Of a stretch of 64,000 nt of DNA, positions 7,677 to 15,745 are shown in pieces. A model generated the notes under the pieces. It ran no database searches. It had not been told where the DNA came from and saw nothing but the letters and a program-made list of their open reading frames with translations. Position 1 is the first letter of the stretch. Each line of letters starts with the position of its first letter. A program made the translations under genes and the position numbers. The DNA comes from Roseivirga sp. (GTDB lineage: Bacteria; Bacteroidota; Bacteroidia; Cytophagales; Cyclobacteriaceae), in contig JAAWWF010000027.1 in the NCBI GenBank assembly GCA_021404565.1, positions 186,001 through 250,000 on the forward strand, read 5' to 3'.

Positions 7677-9347
7677 CTACTCTTCAATTACCCGCATCAT
7701 ATGATAAGCTGTATGGGTTCTGCCGTAACGGTCCCTGGCCTCCACTTCTATAATATGCCTGCCCGGGGGCCAGTCTGTACCAATGTTAGCTTCCCATAGG
7801 TGAGAACTATTCACAGGTCCTGGTAAAGCTCCAATTCGGTCTAAGTCAATCGTAGTATCAGCTGCCCATTGGGCCCTAAAATCCATCTTTCTGAACTTCT
7901 CCCACCTCTTGGCCAATAAAGCATAATAAGGGTCTGGCTTCCATACTTTTTGCATCGGCTTCCAGTCTGACTCTCCTTTGATCCGATAAGACAATTCGGA
8001 TTGTTCACTGCCATTGAAGAAGTTCACGGTAAGCAAGGTCGTATCAGCAGAGTTGGCCACAATCCCCCTTGGCACATGAATGTTCATCTTATGATCAGTT
8101 AGGCTGCCGGCCACTTTCCAGTCAATGATGTATTCAGCTCCTTTAAAGGTGATGAATGAATAGCCATTTGGAGTGCCATCGCGCATGGTGGTGTGAGGAA
8201 TATCATCTTCGTTGCGCATGCCATTCCACCAGCTACCGGAAGTTGTTCCTACATTAAAGTGATGGTGAGGTTCTTCTCGTTGCCAGTCAGACGAATCTTT
8301 GTGGAATAATTTGTTCTCCTGAAAATGAGTATGCGCTGAAATTGAAAGCGTATGAGGAAAACCTTTTAGCAAGTCGAACAATTTCTTTTGGTCACTTTGA
8401 CGAAAACTTTCACCGTGCTGTACCAGGGGAATATGCATGCTCATGACTATCAAATCTTCCTCGGGTACCGTCTCAAGATAGTTGGACACAAATTCAAACT
8501 GATCCGGTCTCAGGCCACCAACATAACTCCTTGAGCCTGCTTCGTCATCGTGGATGACATTGTCAATCACAATGAAGTGAACATCTCCGTAAACAAAGGC
8601 ATAGGTAGCCGGGCCATAGACACTTTCGTAGGTAGCAGATGACATCTTATCATCAGGAGCCATATAGTTGATATCGTGGTTTCCCAAAACATTGTGCCAG
8701 GGAATACCAATCTTTGAAACAGCCTGATTGAGGGGAGAGAATAATTCCAGGTCGTCACCAACAATATCTCCCATGGTAATCCCGAATTCCAGATCAGTGC
8801 GCCCGATCAACTCCGTTACGATATCTTCAGCGAAAAAGTCCACTTGTGTGATGTTGTAAGGCTGAGGATCGCCAAAAACCACCATTTTAAATTCCGGAGA
8901 ACTGTTTTCAGGGTAAAGGGGGAAATTGATTTCTTCCGGAAGTGGTCCTGTAGGCTCAGCAGTCTTATATCTATAGTTTTCCGGATAACCTTCAGGCTTG
9001 TACAAGTAGTAGAATTGTGGCAGGAAATACTCATTAACCGGAGTCATCCAGTCTTTTGGCTTGACCACAAAGACTATGGCATCATTTGCGACTGGCAACT
9101 CATAGGCACCTTCTTCATTAGTATGCACAATGGCCGTTCCATTCGAAACCGCCACACCTGCTATTCCGGGTTCTGATGGATCTTTCTTACTGTTCTCATT
9201 TCGATCATGAAATACAAATCCTTTAGCTTGTTCTTCGCCAGCCCGGGCTTTAATGCTATAAGGAAGTTGGGTGGCTACTGAAGTTTCTGGTCCCTGGCAG
9301 GCAGAAAGGCATGCAGTGATAACTAAAAAAGTAAAAAAATATCTCAT
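7677..9347 (-). CDS. Calcineurin-like phosphoesterase lipoprotein
   Basis: The protein has 556 residues. An SPII lipoprotein signal (ITACLSACQG) is followed by a beta-sandwich segment of the MetallophosN type (FVFHDRNENSKKDPSEPGIAGV, residues about 45-110). Next comes the catalytic metallophosphatase core with GDPQP, GDIVGDD, LGNHDINY, SMHIP and AHTHFQ as metal-binding motifs. The C-terminal domain is of the MetallophosC type. It is probably anchored in the outer membrane, facing the periplasm or surface; the substrate is unknown. It is the only minus-strand gene among the small plus-strand units of this accessory stretch, and has a more even base composition than they do. Confidence 0.9.
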   Translation of the reverse strand: MRYFFTFLVITACLSACQGPETSVATQLPYSIKARAGEEQAKGFVFHDRNENSKKDPSEPGIAGVAVSNGTAIVHTNEEGAYELPVANDAIVFVVKPKDWMTPVNEYFLPQFYYLYKPEGYPENYRYKTAEPTGPLPEEINFPLYPENSSPEFKMVVFGDPQPYNITQVDFFAEDIVTELIGRTDLEFGITMGDIVGDDLELFSPLNQAVSKIGIPWHNVLGNHDINYMAPDDKMSSATYESVYGPATYAFVYGDVHFIVIDNVIHDDEAGSRSYVGGLRPDQFEFVSNYLETVPEEDLIVMSMHIPLVQHGESFRQSDQKKLFDLLKGFPHTLSISAHTHFQENKLFHKDSSDWQREEPHHHFNVGTTSGSWWNGMRNEDDIPHTTMRDGTPNGYSFITFKGAEYIIDWKVAGSLTDHKMNIHVPRGIVANSADTTLLTVNFFNGSEQSELSYRIKGESDWKPMQKVWKPDPYYALLAKRWEKFRKMDFRAQWAADTTIDLDRIGALPGPVNSSHLWEANIGTDWPPGRHIIEVEARDRYGRTHTAYHMMRVIEE

Positions 9348-9653
9348 GGCTAAGGTTATTTTATACCATGAGTTAGCAAAGAAATGTTAAGGCACTGGTT
9401 ATTCCTGATTATTCTTTTGTTACAATTTCACAACAGAATTTCTTTGATACCACATCCGGGCTAACCAGAATCGGCAGACCCTGCCAAAATAACCAGTCAC
9501 ATTATCCACCCCACCAGGCTCTTTTGTGGTGTCTCCACCCCGGGTTTCCTATGAGACTTTACTCAACCTGTTAACTGGAACATCTGATTGGCTACTTCGA
9601 AACTTTTTATCAACTTCCACATACAAACCTGTTACCTGCCATTGAAAAATCGA
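9348..9653. other. Spacer between divergent genes
   Basis: This stretch carries the promoter region of the leftward phosphoesterase and the leader of the rightward hypothetical gene. GTTACCTGC at 9631-9639 is the exact reverse complement of GCAGGTAAC at 10262-10270, just after that gene. No ORF is seen. Confidence 0.45.
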
Positions 9654-10259
9654 ATGAGACGAATAGAAGCTGGAGAAATATCAGAATTCAACTGGATTGA
9701 ACAAGGTGCTAAACTGGCTCTGAACTCAAATTTGATTTGTCTTACAAAAGCTGAATTTGAAAAAGATGATTACTCACCGCTTCAATGGTTTGGAACAAAC
9801 GTGATTCAAGAACTTGCGAAAAGAGGGGAAACTGAAATTTGTCCCCTATTTGGAGAGCAAATAAAGTCTATTGACGATTACTGTTATCAACTTTGCCGAA
9901 CTATTCCCTGGGGATTTGAAATGGGGAGAAATAGTCATGCGATTTATGATGTACTTCTGAATTTTGAGACAGAGCCAAAGAACAGAATCTTTATTTGGTA
10001 CGATTGTCAAACTTTGATGAATAAGGATAGAAATTTATTCAATGAGATATTTGAACGTATGGTGGTCGCTGGCTATTTAAACTCAATTGGTGAAGCAACA
10101 CACAACTATCAGGTGAATCAGAAAAACATATTCTTGTTTCGAGAAACTCAATTGGAGGAATTAATTGAAATGATAAATAAAGAGTATTACACTCCCAACA
10201 TTTCTCTGAATGAAAAATCTTACATGAAGCATGATTTTGAAATATTGGAAATTAAATGA
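9654..10259 (+). CDS. Hypothetical protein
   Basis: The protein has 201 residues from ATG 9654; the frame is open from a TTG at 9588. It has no signal peptide or membrane segment. It is rich in aromatic residues, with the segments DYSPLQWFGTNVIQELAKRG, LFGEQIKSIDDYCYQLCRTI and NRIFIWYDCQ. I do not recognise the family. The gene is AT-rich and single. It is framed by the best inverted pair in the region (GTTACCTGC before, GCAGGTAAC after, 9 of 9), supporting a cassette-like unit. Confidence 0.65.
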   Translation: MRRIEAGEISEFNWIEQGAKLALNSNLICLTKAEFEKDDYSPLQWFGTNVIQELAKRGETEICPLFGEQIKSIDDYCYQLCRTIPWGFEMGRNSHAIYDVLLNFETEPKNRIFIWYDCQTLMNKDRNLFNEIFERMVVAGYLNSIGEATHNYQVNQKNIFLFRETQLEELIEMINKEYYTPNISLNEKSYMKHDFEILEIK

Positions 10260-10261
10260 AA

Positions 10262-10320
10262 GCAGGTAACAACGTGTATAGTGTATACCCTTCGGGATAC
10301 GCACCATACACAGAACCTAG
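10262..10320. repeat. attC-like site H
   Basis: GCAGGTAAC is followed by a near-perfect hairpin GTGTATACCC-TTC-GGGATACGCAC, flanked by outer arms GTGTA and TACAC; the apex can form a C(TTCG)G tetraloop. The site ends CACAGAAC. The 40 bases from 10277 recur at 11018 with few differences, on the other side of the methyltransferase gene. Confidence 0.55.
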
Positions 10321-10347
10321 TAAACGATTAAAAGAGCTTTAGACTAA

Positions 10348-10992
10348 ATGAATGAAGAGCTAAGAAAAAAATTGGGTGTTAATGAAAACGAACCTAATGA
10401 TTGGTTTGAGACACTTTATTCCGAATCAAATGATTCTGGAAATGGAGTTCCCTGGGCTAATATGGCTCCACATCCAATCTTTAAAGAATGGATAGACCAA
10501 AGTTCTCCTCTCGAAAATGAAAAGACCGCTTTAGTAGTTGGATGTGGTTTAGGTGACGATGCTATCGAACTGGAAGCTAAGGGATTTAACGTCACTGCTT
10601 TTGACGTTTCAGAAAGTGCAATAGCGTTATGCAAAAAAAGATTCCCTACTTCCAAAGTCGAATTCATTACTGCCGATTTGATAGAAGGAATTTCTGACTG
10701 GTGTCAGAAATTTGATCTTGTTTTAGAAATCTTCACAATTCAAGCCCTTCCGCCAAAATATGAACAGGTATTAATTAAGAATATCGCGGATTTTGTATCC
10801 GACAATGGACAACTAATTCTAATCACTGAAGTGCAATCTGAGAAGAGAACATATGAGAATGGTCCTCCCTGGCTCTTGAACGAGGATTATATCAAATCAT
10901 TTGAAATAAACGGATTAAAACGGATTTCAACTTCAACTAGTAAGGAGACTGAAATGGGGGAAGAGATTCACCTTTCCATTTTTGGGAGATAA
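10348..10992 (+). CDS. Class I SAM-dependent methyltransferase
   Basis: The protein has 214 residues and a Rossmann-type SAM-binding core. Motif I is ALVVGCGLGDDAIELEAKG, motif II NVTAFDVSESAI, and motif III VEFITADL. The start PNDWFETLYSES and the acceptor region PPWLLNEDYIKSFE resemble the thiopurine/tellurite-resistance-type small-molecule methyltransferases; the substrate is unknown. It is cytoplasmic and a single-gene unit. It lies between two near-identical hairpin repeats (10277 and 11018), strongly suggesting it was inserted as a unit. Confidence 0.88.
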   Translation: MNEELRKKLGVNENEPNDWFETLYSESNDSGNGVPWANMAPHPIFKEWIDQSSPLENEKTALVVGCGLGDDAIELEAKGFNVTAFDVSESAIALCKKRFPTSKVEFITADLIEGISDWCQKFDLVLEIFTIQALPPKYEQVLIKNIADFVSDNGQLILITEVQSEKRTYENGPPWLLNEDYIKSFEINGLKRISTSTSKETEMGEEIHLSIFGR

Positions 10993-11000
10993 ATAAAAAA

Positions 11001-11060
11001 CTACTTACAACAAGGTCTATAGTGCATACTCTTCGGGATACGCACCATCACAGAACGTTG
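11001..11060. repeat. attC-like site I
   Basis: This is the second copy of the site H hairpin (TATAGTGCATACTC-TTCGGGATACGCACC), ending CATCACAGAAC and followed immediately by the core GTTGTATGCC at 11057. The opening CTACTTACAAC is only partly complementary to the likely start of the methyltransferase unit (GTAAACG, 10320). Confidence 0.55.
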
Positions 11061-11080
11061 TATGCCATTTATCCGCCTTG

Positions 11081-11122
11081 GTTGGTGCCTGCCTGAGGCA
11101 GACAGGCTCTTCACCAGCCAAC
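11081..11122. repeat. REP-like nested palindrome
   Basis: The inner palindrome GCCTGCCTGAGGCAGACAGGC (11087-11107, one-base offset) sits inside outer arms GTTGGTG and CACCAGCCAAC. It resembles the short GC-rich intergenic palindromes common in Bacteroidota genomes. The function is unknown; it lies in a 300-base leader with no gene. Confidence 0.45.
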
Positions 11123-11292
11123 AGCACTACCCCCGTCTTATCTGTTTAATCAGTATTTTAGTATCAAAGACCAACAAAGGTTCGGATTGAAAGATTGCTA
11201 ACTCAAAACCCGGCACCATTTACAGCCAAATCACTGTCCTTCATTCTCCCCGGCTAAAGTTTGAGGACAGAATTATGACCAACCACTAACTG

Positions 11293-11880
11293 ATGATAAA
11301 ACTCTTTAGAAAAGTCAGAAAAAACTTACTCACGCAGGGCAAAACGGTTCAGTACCTGAAATACGCCATTGGAGAAATTATCCTGGTCGTTTTCCTACTC
11401 ACGCTCATCAGCTGTGAGTCCGGGCGTTCAGACCAATCGCTGAGGTCAGAATCACCATCTCAAGATGAAACAGAGCAAATTGATCGCCTACTCAGAGACC
11501 TTTACCAGTCTTTCAGTTATGACAGCGGAGTGGAGCCGGATTGGGAATTGATGCGTTCGGTTTTCATTGAAGGCGCCCAGTTTGTTACCGAAGCGGTAGC
11601 TGGTGCCCCACCTCAACCACAGACCATAGAAGACTTTATTTCAAGTTGGCAGCATTCAATTCGCAATAGCGCATCACCTCCATTAAAGACTTCTGAACGG
11701 ATAATCGAGACCACAGCCCGTAAAACAGGTAGGTTGATATATGTAGACGTGGTATTTCAGGCATCAAAATCAGGCGACCCTTCCCCCAGAAAACCGGGCC
11801 TGGATAGCCTCATATTGGTAAATGTGGATGGTGTTTGGAAAGTCTTATCTTTTATCATTCATTACGAATCGAAGCTGTAA
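11293..11880 (+). CDS. Chimera: DUF6090 N-terminus + NTF2-like lipoprotein
   Basis: The protein has 195 residues. Residues 1-34 (MIKLFRKVRKNLL...KYAIGEIILVV) are the DUF6090 N-terminus. The sequence then switches to FLLTLISCESG, a lipoprotein signal with lipobox cysteine, and continues as a SnoaL/NTF2-like domain (DRLLRDLYQSFSYDSG, then VNVDGVWKVLSF near the end). The DNA around the start matches the leader and 5' end of the DUF6090 gene at 3662-3820, so the join is recent enough to see. Whether the fused N-terminus still lets the lipobox be processed is unclear. The join seems to lie near 11388-11400. Confidence 0.75.
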   Translation: MIKLFRKVRKNLLTQGKTVQYLKYAIGEIILVVFLLTLISCESGRSDQSLRSESPSQDETEQIDRLLRDLYQSFSYDSGVEPDWELMRSVFIEGAQFVTEAVAGAPPQPQTIEDFISSWQHSIRNSASPPLKTSERIIETTARKTGRLIYVDVVFQASKSGDPSPRKPGLDSLILVNVDGVWKVLSFIIHYESKL

Positions 11881-11939
11881 GGAAAAACCCAGCGCCTTCG
11901 TGGACTAAACTCATTGCGAATAATCCCAATCGAATAATT

Positions 11940-12431
11940 ATGAGATATCGAAACGTTTCCAGATACTTTTATTTCATTGCCCTGTCTCTACTCTGTAATT
12001 CCGTCTTCGCCCAAAACCTGAAGCGAGAAAAGATGGAACAACTCAGCTTTTTGGTTGGAGAGTGGATTGGCACCACAAAAGTGTATGAAAACGGGGCGGT
12101 TAGCCGCCAAGGCTCGGCTTACGAAAAAATCTCTTACGACCTGGACAAGAACATTTTGGTTATTGAGCTGAATACCGAGTTTTTGCAGCTCCGCACCATC
12201 GTCTATTACAATGTAGAAGATCAAAAATATTACTACCATCGCTTTTCTAAAACCGGGGCAGCAAGGTACCCTGCAGAGTTCAAAGATGACCAACTCATTG
12301 TGTGGAGAGATGAAAAGACCAGGTTCTTTTTCGGTAAGTCTCCGGATGGTGGCTTTCAGGAATATGGAGAAAAACTGATCAACGGAAAATGGACCAAAAC
12401 TTTTGAGGACACCTTTAAGAATACAAAGTAA
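11940..12431 (+). CDS. Exported protein, DUF1579-like
   Basis: The protein has 163 residues. The signal peptide YFYFIALSLLCNSVFAQ fixes the start at ATG 11940 rather than the upstream in-frame ATG. The mature part starts MEQLSFLVGEWIGTTKVYENG and continues with a lipocalin-like series of beta strands (ILVIELNTEF, TIVYYNVEDQKYYYHRF), the pattern of DUF1579 and related small exported proteins that measure surface signal GEW. Function unknown. It follows the chimeric gene by 59 bases and could be co-transcribed. Confidence 0.65.
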   Translation: MRYRNVSRYFYFIALSLLCNSVFAQNLKREKMEQLSFLVGEWIGTTKVYENGAVSRQGSAYEKISYDLDKNILVIELNTEFLQLRTIVYYNVEDQKYYYHRFSKTGAARYPAEFKDDQLIVWRDEKTRFFFGKSPDGGFQEYGEKLINGKWTKTFEDTFKNTK

Positions 12432-12453
12432 AAATTAACCAGGGTCCAATAAT

Positions 12454-12500
12454 GTGTAGCATATCTTTATCTCCCATTTCAGTCATTACAGTAGCTACAC
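12454..12500. repeat. Inverted repeat, attC-like remnant
   Basis: GTGTAGC at 12454-12460 and GCTACAC at 12494-12500 are perfect inverted repeats 33 bases apart. GTGTAGCAT also occurs as the core of site C (5512-5520). Possibly a decayed recombination site. Confidence 0.35.
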
Positions 12501-12525
12501 GGCCCAGATACCCAATCACTAACCA

Positions 12526-12594
12526 ATGATCAAATTCTTCCGAAAAATCAGGCAAAAACTACTCTCGGAAAACAGAACCGGGACATACCTGTAG
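12526..12594 (+). pseudogene. DUF6090 N-terminal remnant
   Basis: An ATG opens 22 codons reading MIKFFRKIRQKLLSE then NRTGTYL and a TAG stop. This is the start of a DUF6090 protein cut off before its membrane segment. It is preceded by the same ACTAACCA leader as the other copies and ends 6 bases before the next gene. It is either a relic or a reused start region. Confidence 0.65.
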
Positions 12595-12600
12595 TTCAAC

Positions 12601-13023
12601 ATGATAAACCCAAACAGAATGTATAGTTACTCAATATGCTATCCTGACAAAGCAGAAATTGAATATCCAGGTAAAAGACTATCTGGTAAAGAGGTCATAG
12701 AATTGGTCTCTTCATACCCATGGGTAGATCAACTTAAGAAGTTAGAATCTATACCCTACGCAGATGTCCATTATAATCCTTCTATTGACTTTAAGAATGT
12801 GGATGATAACCACAGCTTTTGTCTGACTGCTGAAGGCGAACCGGATGCTGAAAGGTTTTCCGTTTGGTACGCCAAGCCTGTGGTCAAAAAGACATGGTTT
12901 GGTCTGAGCGAGAAAGAAGTGATGGATGTTGTCGACAAAAATTTTTCGAAAGAAGACTCGTTTCGATTGCTTGATGGGTTTTTGAAACAGAATTATGATT
13001 TACTGGAAAAGGAAATTAAATAA
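12601..13023 (+). CDS. Hypothetical protein
   Basis: The protein has 140 residues and no signal peptide. It is acidic and aromatic, with YSICYPDKAEIEYPGKRLSG near the start, HYNPSIDFKNVDDNHSFCL in the middle and a helical end (ALYS-free, rich in K/D/E). I do not recognise the family. It starts directly after the truncated DUF6090 remnant, so that remnant's leader may supply its transcription. The composition is AT-rich like its neighbours. Confidence 0.6.
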   Translation: MINPNRMYSYSICYPDKAEIEYPGKRLSGKEVIELVSSYPWVDQLKKLESIPYADVHYNPSIDFKNVDDNHSFCLTAEGEPDAERFSVWYAKPVVKKTWFGLSEKEVMDVVDKNFSKEDSFRLLDGFLKQNYDLLEKEIK

Positions 13024-13095
13024 CTACTCCCAACAAAACATAAAGTCAGCTAAAGTTTGACTTTAGCCAAACCGCAGAAAGTAATCGAACAACAG

Positions 13096-13815
13096 ATGGG
13101 GGAAATCTCTATAGTTCACGGAATAATTAAGGTTGAGGATATAGTCAATTACAAGAAGGTAATTGATTCCCTGGAGATGGACGAAAACTATCCCTGGATT
13201 CGGCCGGAAATGTTCAATCTCTGTGGGGAAGAACAACCATATTATTATGAAAACCCGATTGCAACCTTTGGTGCAACCTATAAAAATTTAGACGGAGGTG
13301 TTTCATGGTCTTCTTTCATGCTGAAATTTGAACACTTACTCCGACAATTAGATTTTGACTTTGCCAGGTTAAGATTGGAAACGGAATTCATGGGCAATTA
13401 CGAATTCTTTTGGGGAGCAAAGACAGGTGCTGAAGATGAATTTTATAAAAGAGAGGACTTAATCGAATCTAGCCACTGGTTTTTTGGTCATGGAATCAGA
13501 CACATGTTCGGTGGCTTGGAGGAACAGCAACCCAAACTACCATTCGATTTTCAATACCCCATTGAGTTTAATCCAACCATAAGGGACGCGTTCAATTCAA
13601 TGCTGCCTGAATTGAATAAACTTAAGTTAAAAACAATAATTTTCTTCGATGATTGGTCAAAGCATACGGTTTTTGGAAATGATCACTCTCAGTTAATATT
13701 GACCTATTTGAAAATCAACAAAGTCATCAGGTTTGGATGGGAATCAGGAAAAGGGATGTTCATTGAGAGATTAGAGGAAATTAAAAAGTTAACCACCACC
13801 TGCAACTCTAATTGA
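13096..13815 (+). CDS. Hypothetical protein
   Basis: The protein has 239 residues from ATG 13096; the frame extends to a TTG at 13057, inside a hairpin CTAAAG-TTTGA-CTTTAG that belongs to the spacer. It is cytoplasmic, with many aromatic residues (EDEFYKREDLIESSHWFFGHG, KTIIFFDDWSKHTVFGND). I recognise no family or catalytic motif. The last codons (ACC ACC TGC AAC) may double as the first arm of the attC-like site that follows, so the site overlaps the gene end. Confidence 0.6.
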   Translation: MGEISIVHGIIKVEDIVNYKKVIDSLEMDENYPWIRPEMFNLCGEEQPYYYENPIATFGATYKNLDGGVSWSSFMLKFEHLLRQLDFDFARLRLETEFMGNYEFFWGAKTGAEDEFYKREDLIESSHWFFGHGIRHMFGGLEEQQPKLPFDFQYPIEFNPTIRDAFNSMLPELNKLKLKTIIFFDDWSKHTVFGNDHSQLILTYLKINKVIRFGWESGKGMFIERLEEIKKLTTTCNSN

Positions 13816-13850
13816 AAGTACATTAAAACGCATTCTACTATAAACGTTAT
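13798..13850. repeat. attC-like site M
   Basis: The 25 bases 13821-13845 (CATTAAAACGCATT then a variable end) match site C at 5484-5508 in 21 positions, and both are followed at once by a GTT core (13846 here). The two copies are 8.3 kb apart behind unrelated genes. Confidence 0.5.
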
Positions 13851-14025
13851 TGATAATGAGTGAATGAACTCAAATCGACTTCAAATGCGATTACAGCTAC
13901 AAAATCAGAAGTGACCAGAGGCACTATCTATTAGAATGGCAAAGAATTTGTATAGTAACAACCGGGTGATTAAATAAGCTTTGGTCAAGTTCTATCAACG
14001 AATGTACAAGCAAGAATCAACCCTT

Positions 14026-14787
14026 ATGCGAATTTTTATCTTTTCAATATCAGTACTTTTCTCACTCCAGTCCCGAGCCCAAATTCTCACAGATGAATAT
14101 TCCAAAGAGCGTGATATTGAATTCTACAAGGTGAACTGCGACTCCAACGAGCTTACTCTAAAACGAGTCCTGAAAAAAGGGATGGGTGAATCCAACAGGA
14201 ATGGAAGAGAGATTTTAGTTGCTCTCAATTCACACGGAAATATGATTTACGAATTTGAAGACATTGGAGCATATTCCTCATTGTTTTTTGACTCAGCCAG
14301 TTTTACCATGAATGATATCAATTCAGATAGTATCCCTGAGCTGATTATCGAAATAGAACCATTTGAAAGCGCCAACTATATCTGGGTTTATGAGCTGAAT
14401 CCTGACTGTGGGTTTTCTTTTGTCTCAAATCTACATGTAAGAGACTATAAAATTCAAGAAGGCGAATTAGTCGTCAATACCATGGTAGTTGGCGGTGACT
14501 GGCAGGATGACGTGGATTCTGAATATGTATTAAGGCAAGTTGAACCAACCAAACTCAAGAAACTGGATTTTTATCGTTTGCAAAACTCAAAACTGATAAA
14601 TACCAATTCTGAACACAGAACTGAAATCCAAAACCTCATAAAAGGCTACAAGGAAGTGTTACAGCAAATTACAGAGCAAGAATCCGGGGAGACCGCAGAC
14701 ACTATGGATTCAGAAAAGTATGCCTATCAGGCTGTTAAATCACAACTAAAAAAAGCCATCGAGAATTATGGAAAGGACTTAAATTGA
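14026..14787 (+). CDS. Exported hypothetical protein
   Basis: The protein has 253 residues. The signal peptide MRIFIFSISVLFSLQSRAQ fixes the start at ATG 14026, although upstream in-frame starts exist (TTG 13981, ATG 14002). The mature part holds DINSDSIPELIIEIEPFESA, an FG-GAP-like acidic turn suggesting a beta-propeller-like or calcium-binding segment, and the end is helical and charged. Function unknown. It is the last of the AT-rich single-gene units before the next exported genes. Confidence 0.65.
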   Translation: MRIFIFSISVLFSLQSRAQILTDEYSKERDIEFYKVNCDSNELTLKRVLKKGMGESNRNGREILVALNSHGNMIYEFEDIGAYSSLFFDSASFTMNDINSDSIPELIIEIEPFESANYIWVYELNPDCGFSFVSNLHVRDYKIQEGELVVNTMVVGGDWQDDVDSEYVLRQVEPTKLKKLDFYRLQNSKLINTNSEHRTEIQNLIKGYKEVLQQITEQESGETADTMDSEKYAYQAVKSQLKKAIENYGKDLN

Positions 14788-14863
14788 TAAAAGATCAGGT
14801 CCTTCCCCCCGGTATTATTCCCTTTTTCGTTAAGTTCTGAACAGAAAGACTTTGCAGTTAATT

Positions 14864-14941
14864 ATGCGCTACGTCATCATAGTGTTATCACTTATTTTAC
14901 AAACTTCGGACAACAAGTTTAATAATAATATGGCCCGATGA
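14864..14941 (+). pseudogene. Possible signal-peptide remnant
   Basis: The ATG at 14864 opens 25 codons starting MRYVIIVLSLILQTS, which looks like the start of an exported protein cut off after its signal peptide. It may be a relic of a lost gene, or chance. Confidence 0.25.
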
Positions 14942-15008
14942 CCATCCAATAGAAAGTATGATTGACATGACGCCTTCAACCAAACATTACCAATAAACAG
15001 AACGAAGA

Positions 15009-15587
15009 ATGAGCTACGACTTGATGATATTCAGACCAAAGGCCGCTCCTGAAAAAAGAGGAGCCTTTATGGATTGGTATACCCAACAAGTTGAATGGGG
15101 CGAAGACCATAGCTATGAAGATCCCAAAGTGGCATCCAAAGAAATGCAGCATTGGTTTTTGGAAATGATTGAAGCATTCCCCGCCATGAACGGCCCTTAT
15201 GCAGATGAAAATATTGAAACCGACTACCTCACCGACTATTGCATTGGTAAAGATGTGATTTATGTGGGGTTCAGATGGTCGGTTGCCGAAGAAGCCTACA
15301 AACAAACAAAGCTCTTGGCTGAAAAGCACCGGGTGGGATTCTTTGATGTAAGTGCGAATGATGGAAACATATTCTTCCCTGGTGAGAATGGTATGTCTTA
15401 TCAGATCGACAGCCCTCAAAAAGAAAGCTCTATTGAAGAAATCAAAGCCTGGGGAGATGAGGATTCCAATTCAAAAACGGTGGGCGATATAGTCTTGGAC
15501 AAAATGAAGAAACAGTTAAAGGCACAAGATGCGAATGCGAGTACAGAAGAGAAGAAAAGCTGGTGGAAAAGAATCTTTAAAAGTTAG
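15009..15587 (+). CDS. Conserved hypothetical protein
   Basis: The protein has 192 residues and is cytoplasmic. It starts MSYDLMIFRPKAAPEKRGAF and has DWYTQQVEWGEDHSYEDPK, then IEAFPAMNGPYADE and FRWSVAEEAYKQTKLLAEKH, then VGFFDVSANDG. I recall this pattern from small proteins of unknown function that are widespread in bacteria and often sit as isolated genes. The C-terminal 45 residues are a variable charged tail ending KKSWWKRIFKS. No function can be assigned. Confidence 0.7.
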   Translation: MSYDLMIFRPKAAPEKRGAFMDWYTQQVEWGEDHSYEDPKVASKEMQHWFLEMIEAFPAMNGPYADENIETDYLTDYCIGKDVIYVGFRWSVAEEAYKQTKLLAEKHRVGFFDVSANDGNIFFPGENGMSYQIDSPQKESSIEEIKAWGDEDSNSKTVGDIVLDKMKKQLKAQDANASTEEKKSWWKRIFKS

Positions 15588-15745
15588 AATCAGATACCAG
15601 CCACAAAAGGTATTAAAACCTCACTCCTTTCCAAAATCATTCGTCTCTGCCTCACTAAAAAGCAACCCTCCGAAACTTTACAATTCTCACCCCGTTATCA
15701 TCTGTTTCAAATTAAGTTTTAAGAGGAAACTGATTGAGTAGCCAA

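Noticed and set aside
10277-11056. The two hairpins as ordinary terminators
   Set aside because: No T run follows them, and the sequence identity extends beyond the stem to the CAGAAC end.
3542-13850. CRISPR array
   Set aside because: Spacing is irregular, repeats are few and imperfect, genes lie between them, and no cas gene is present.
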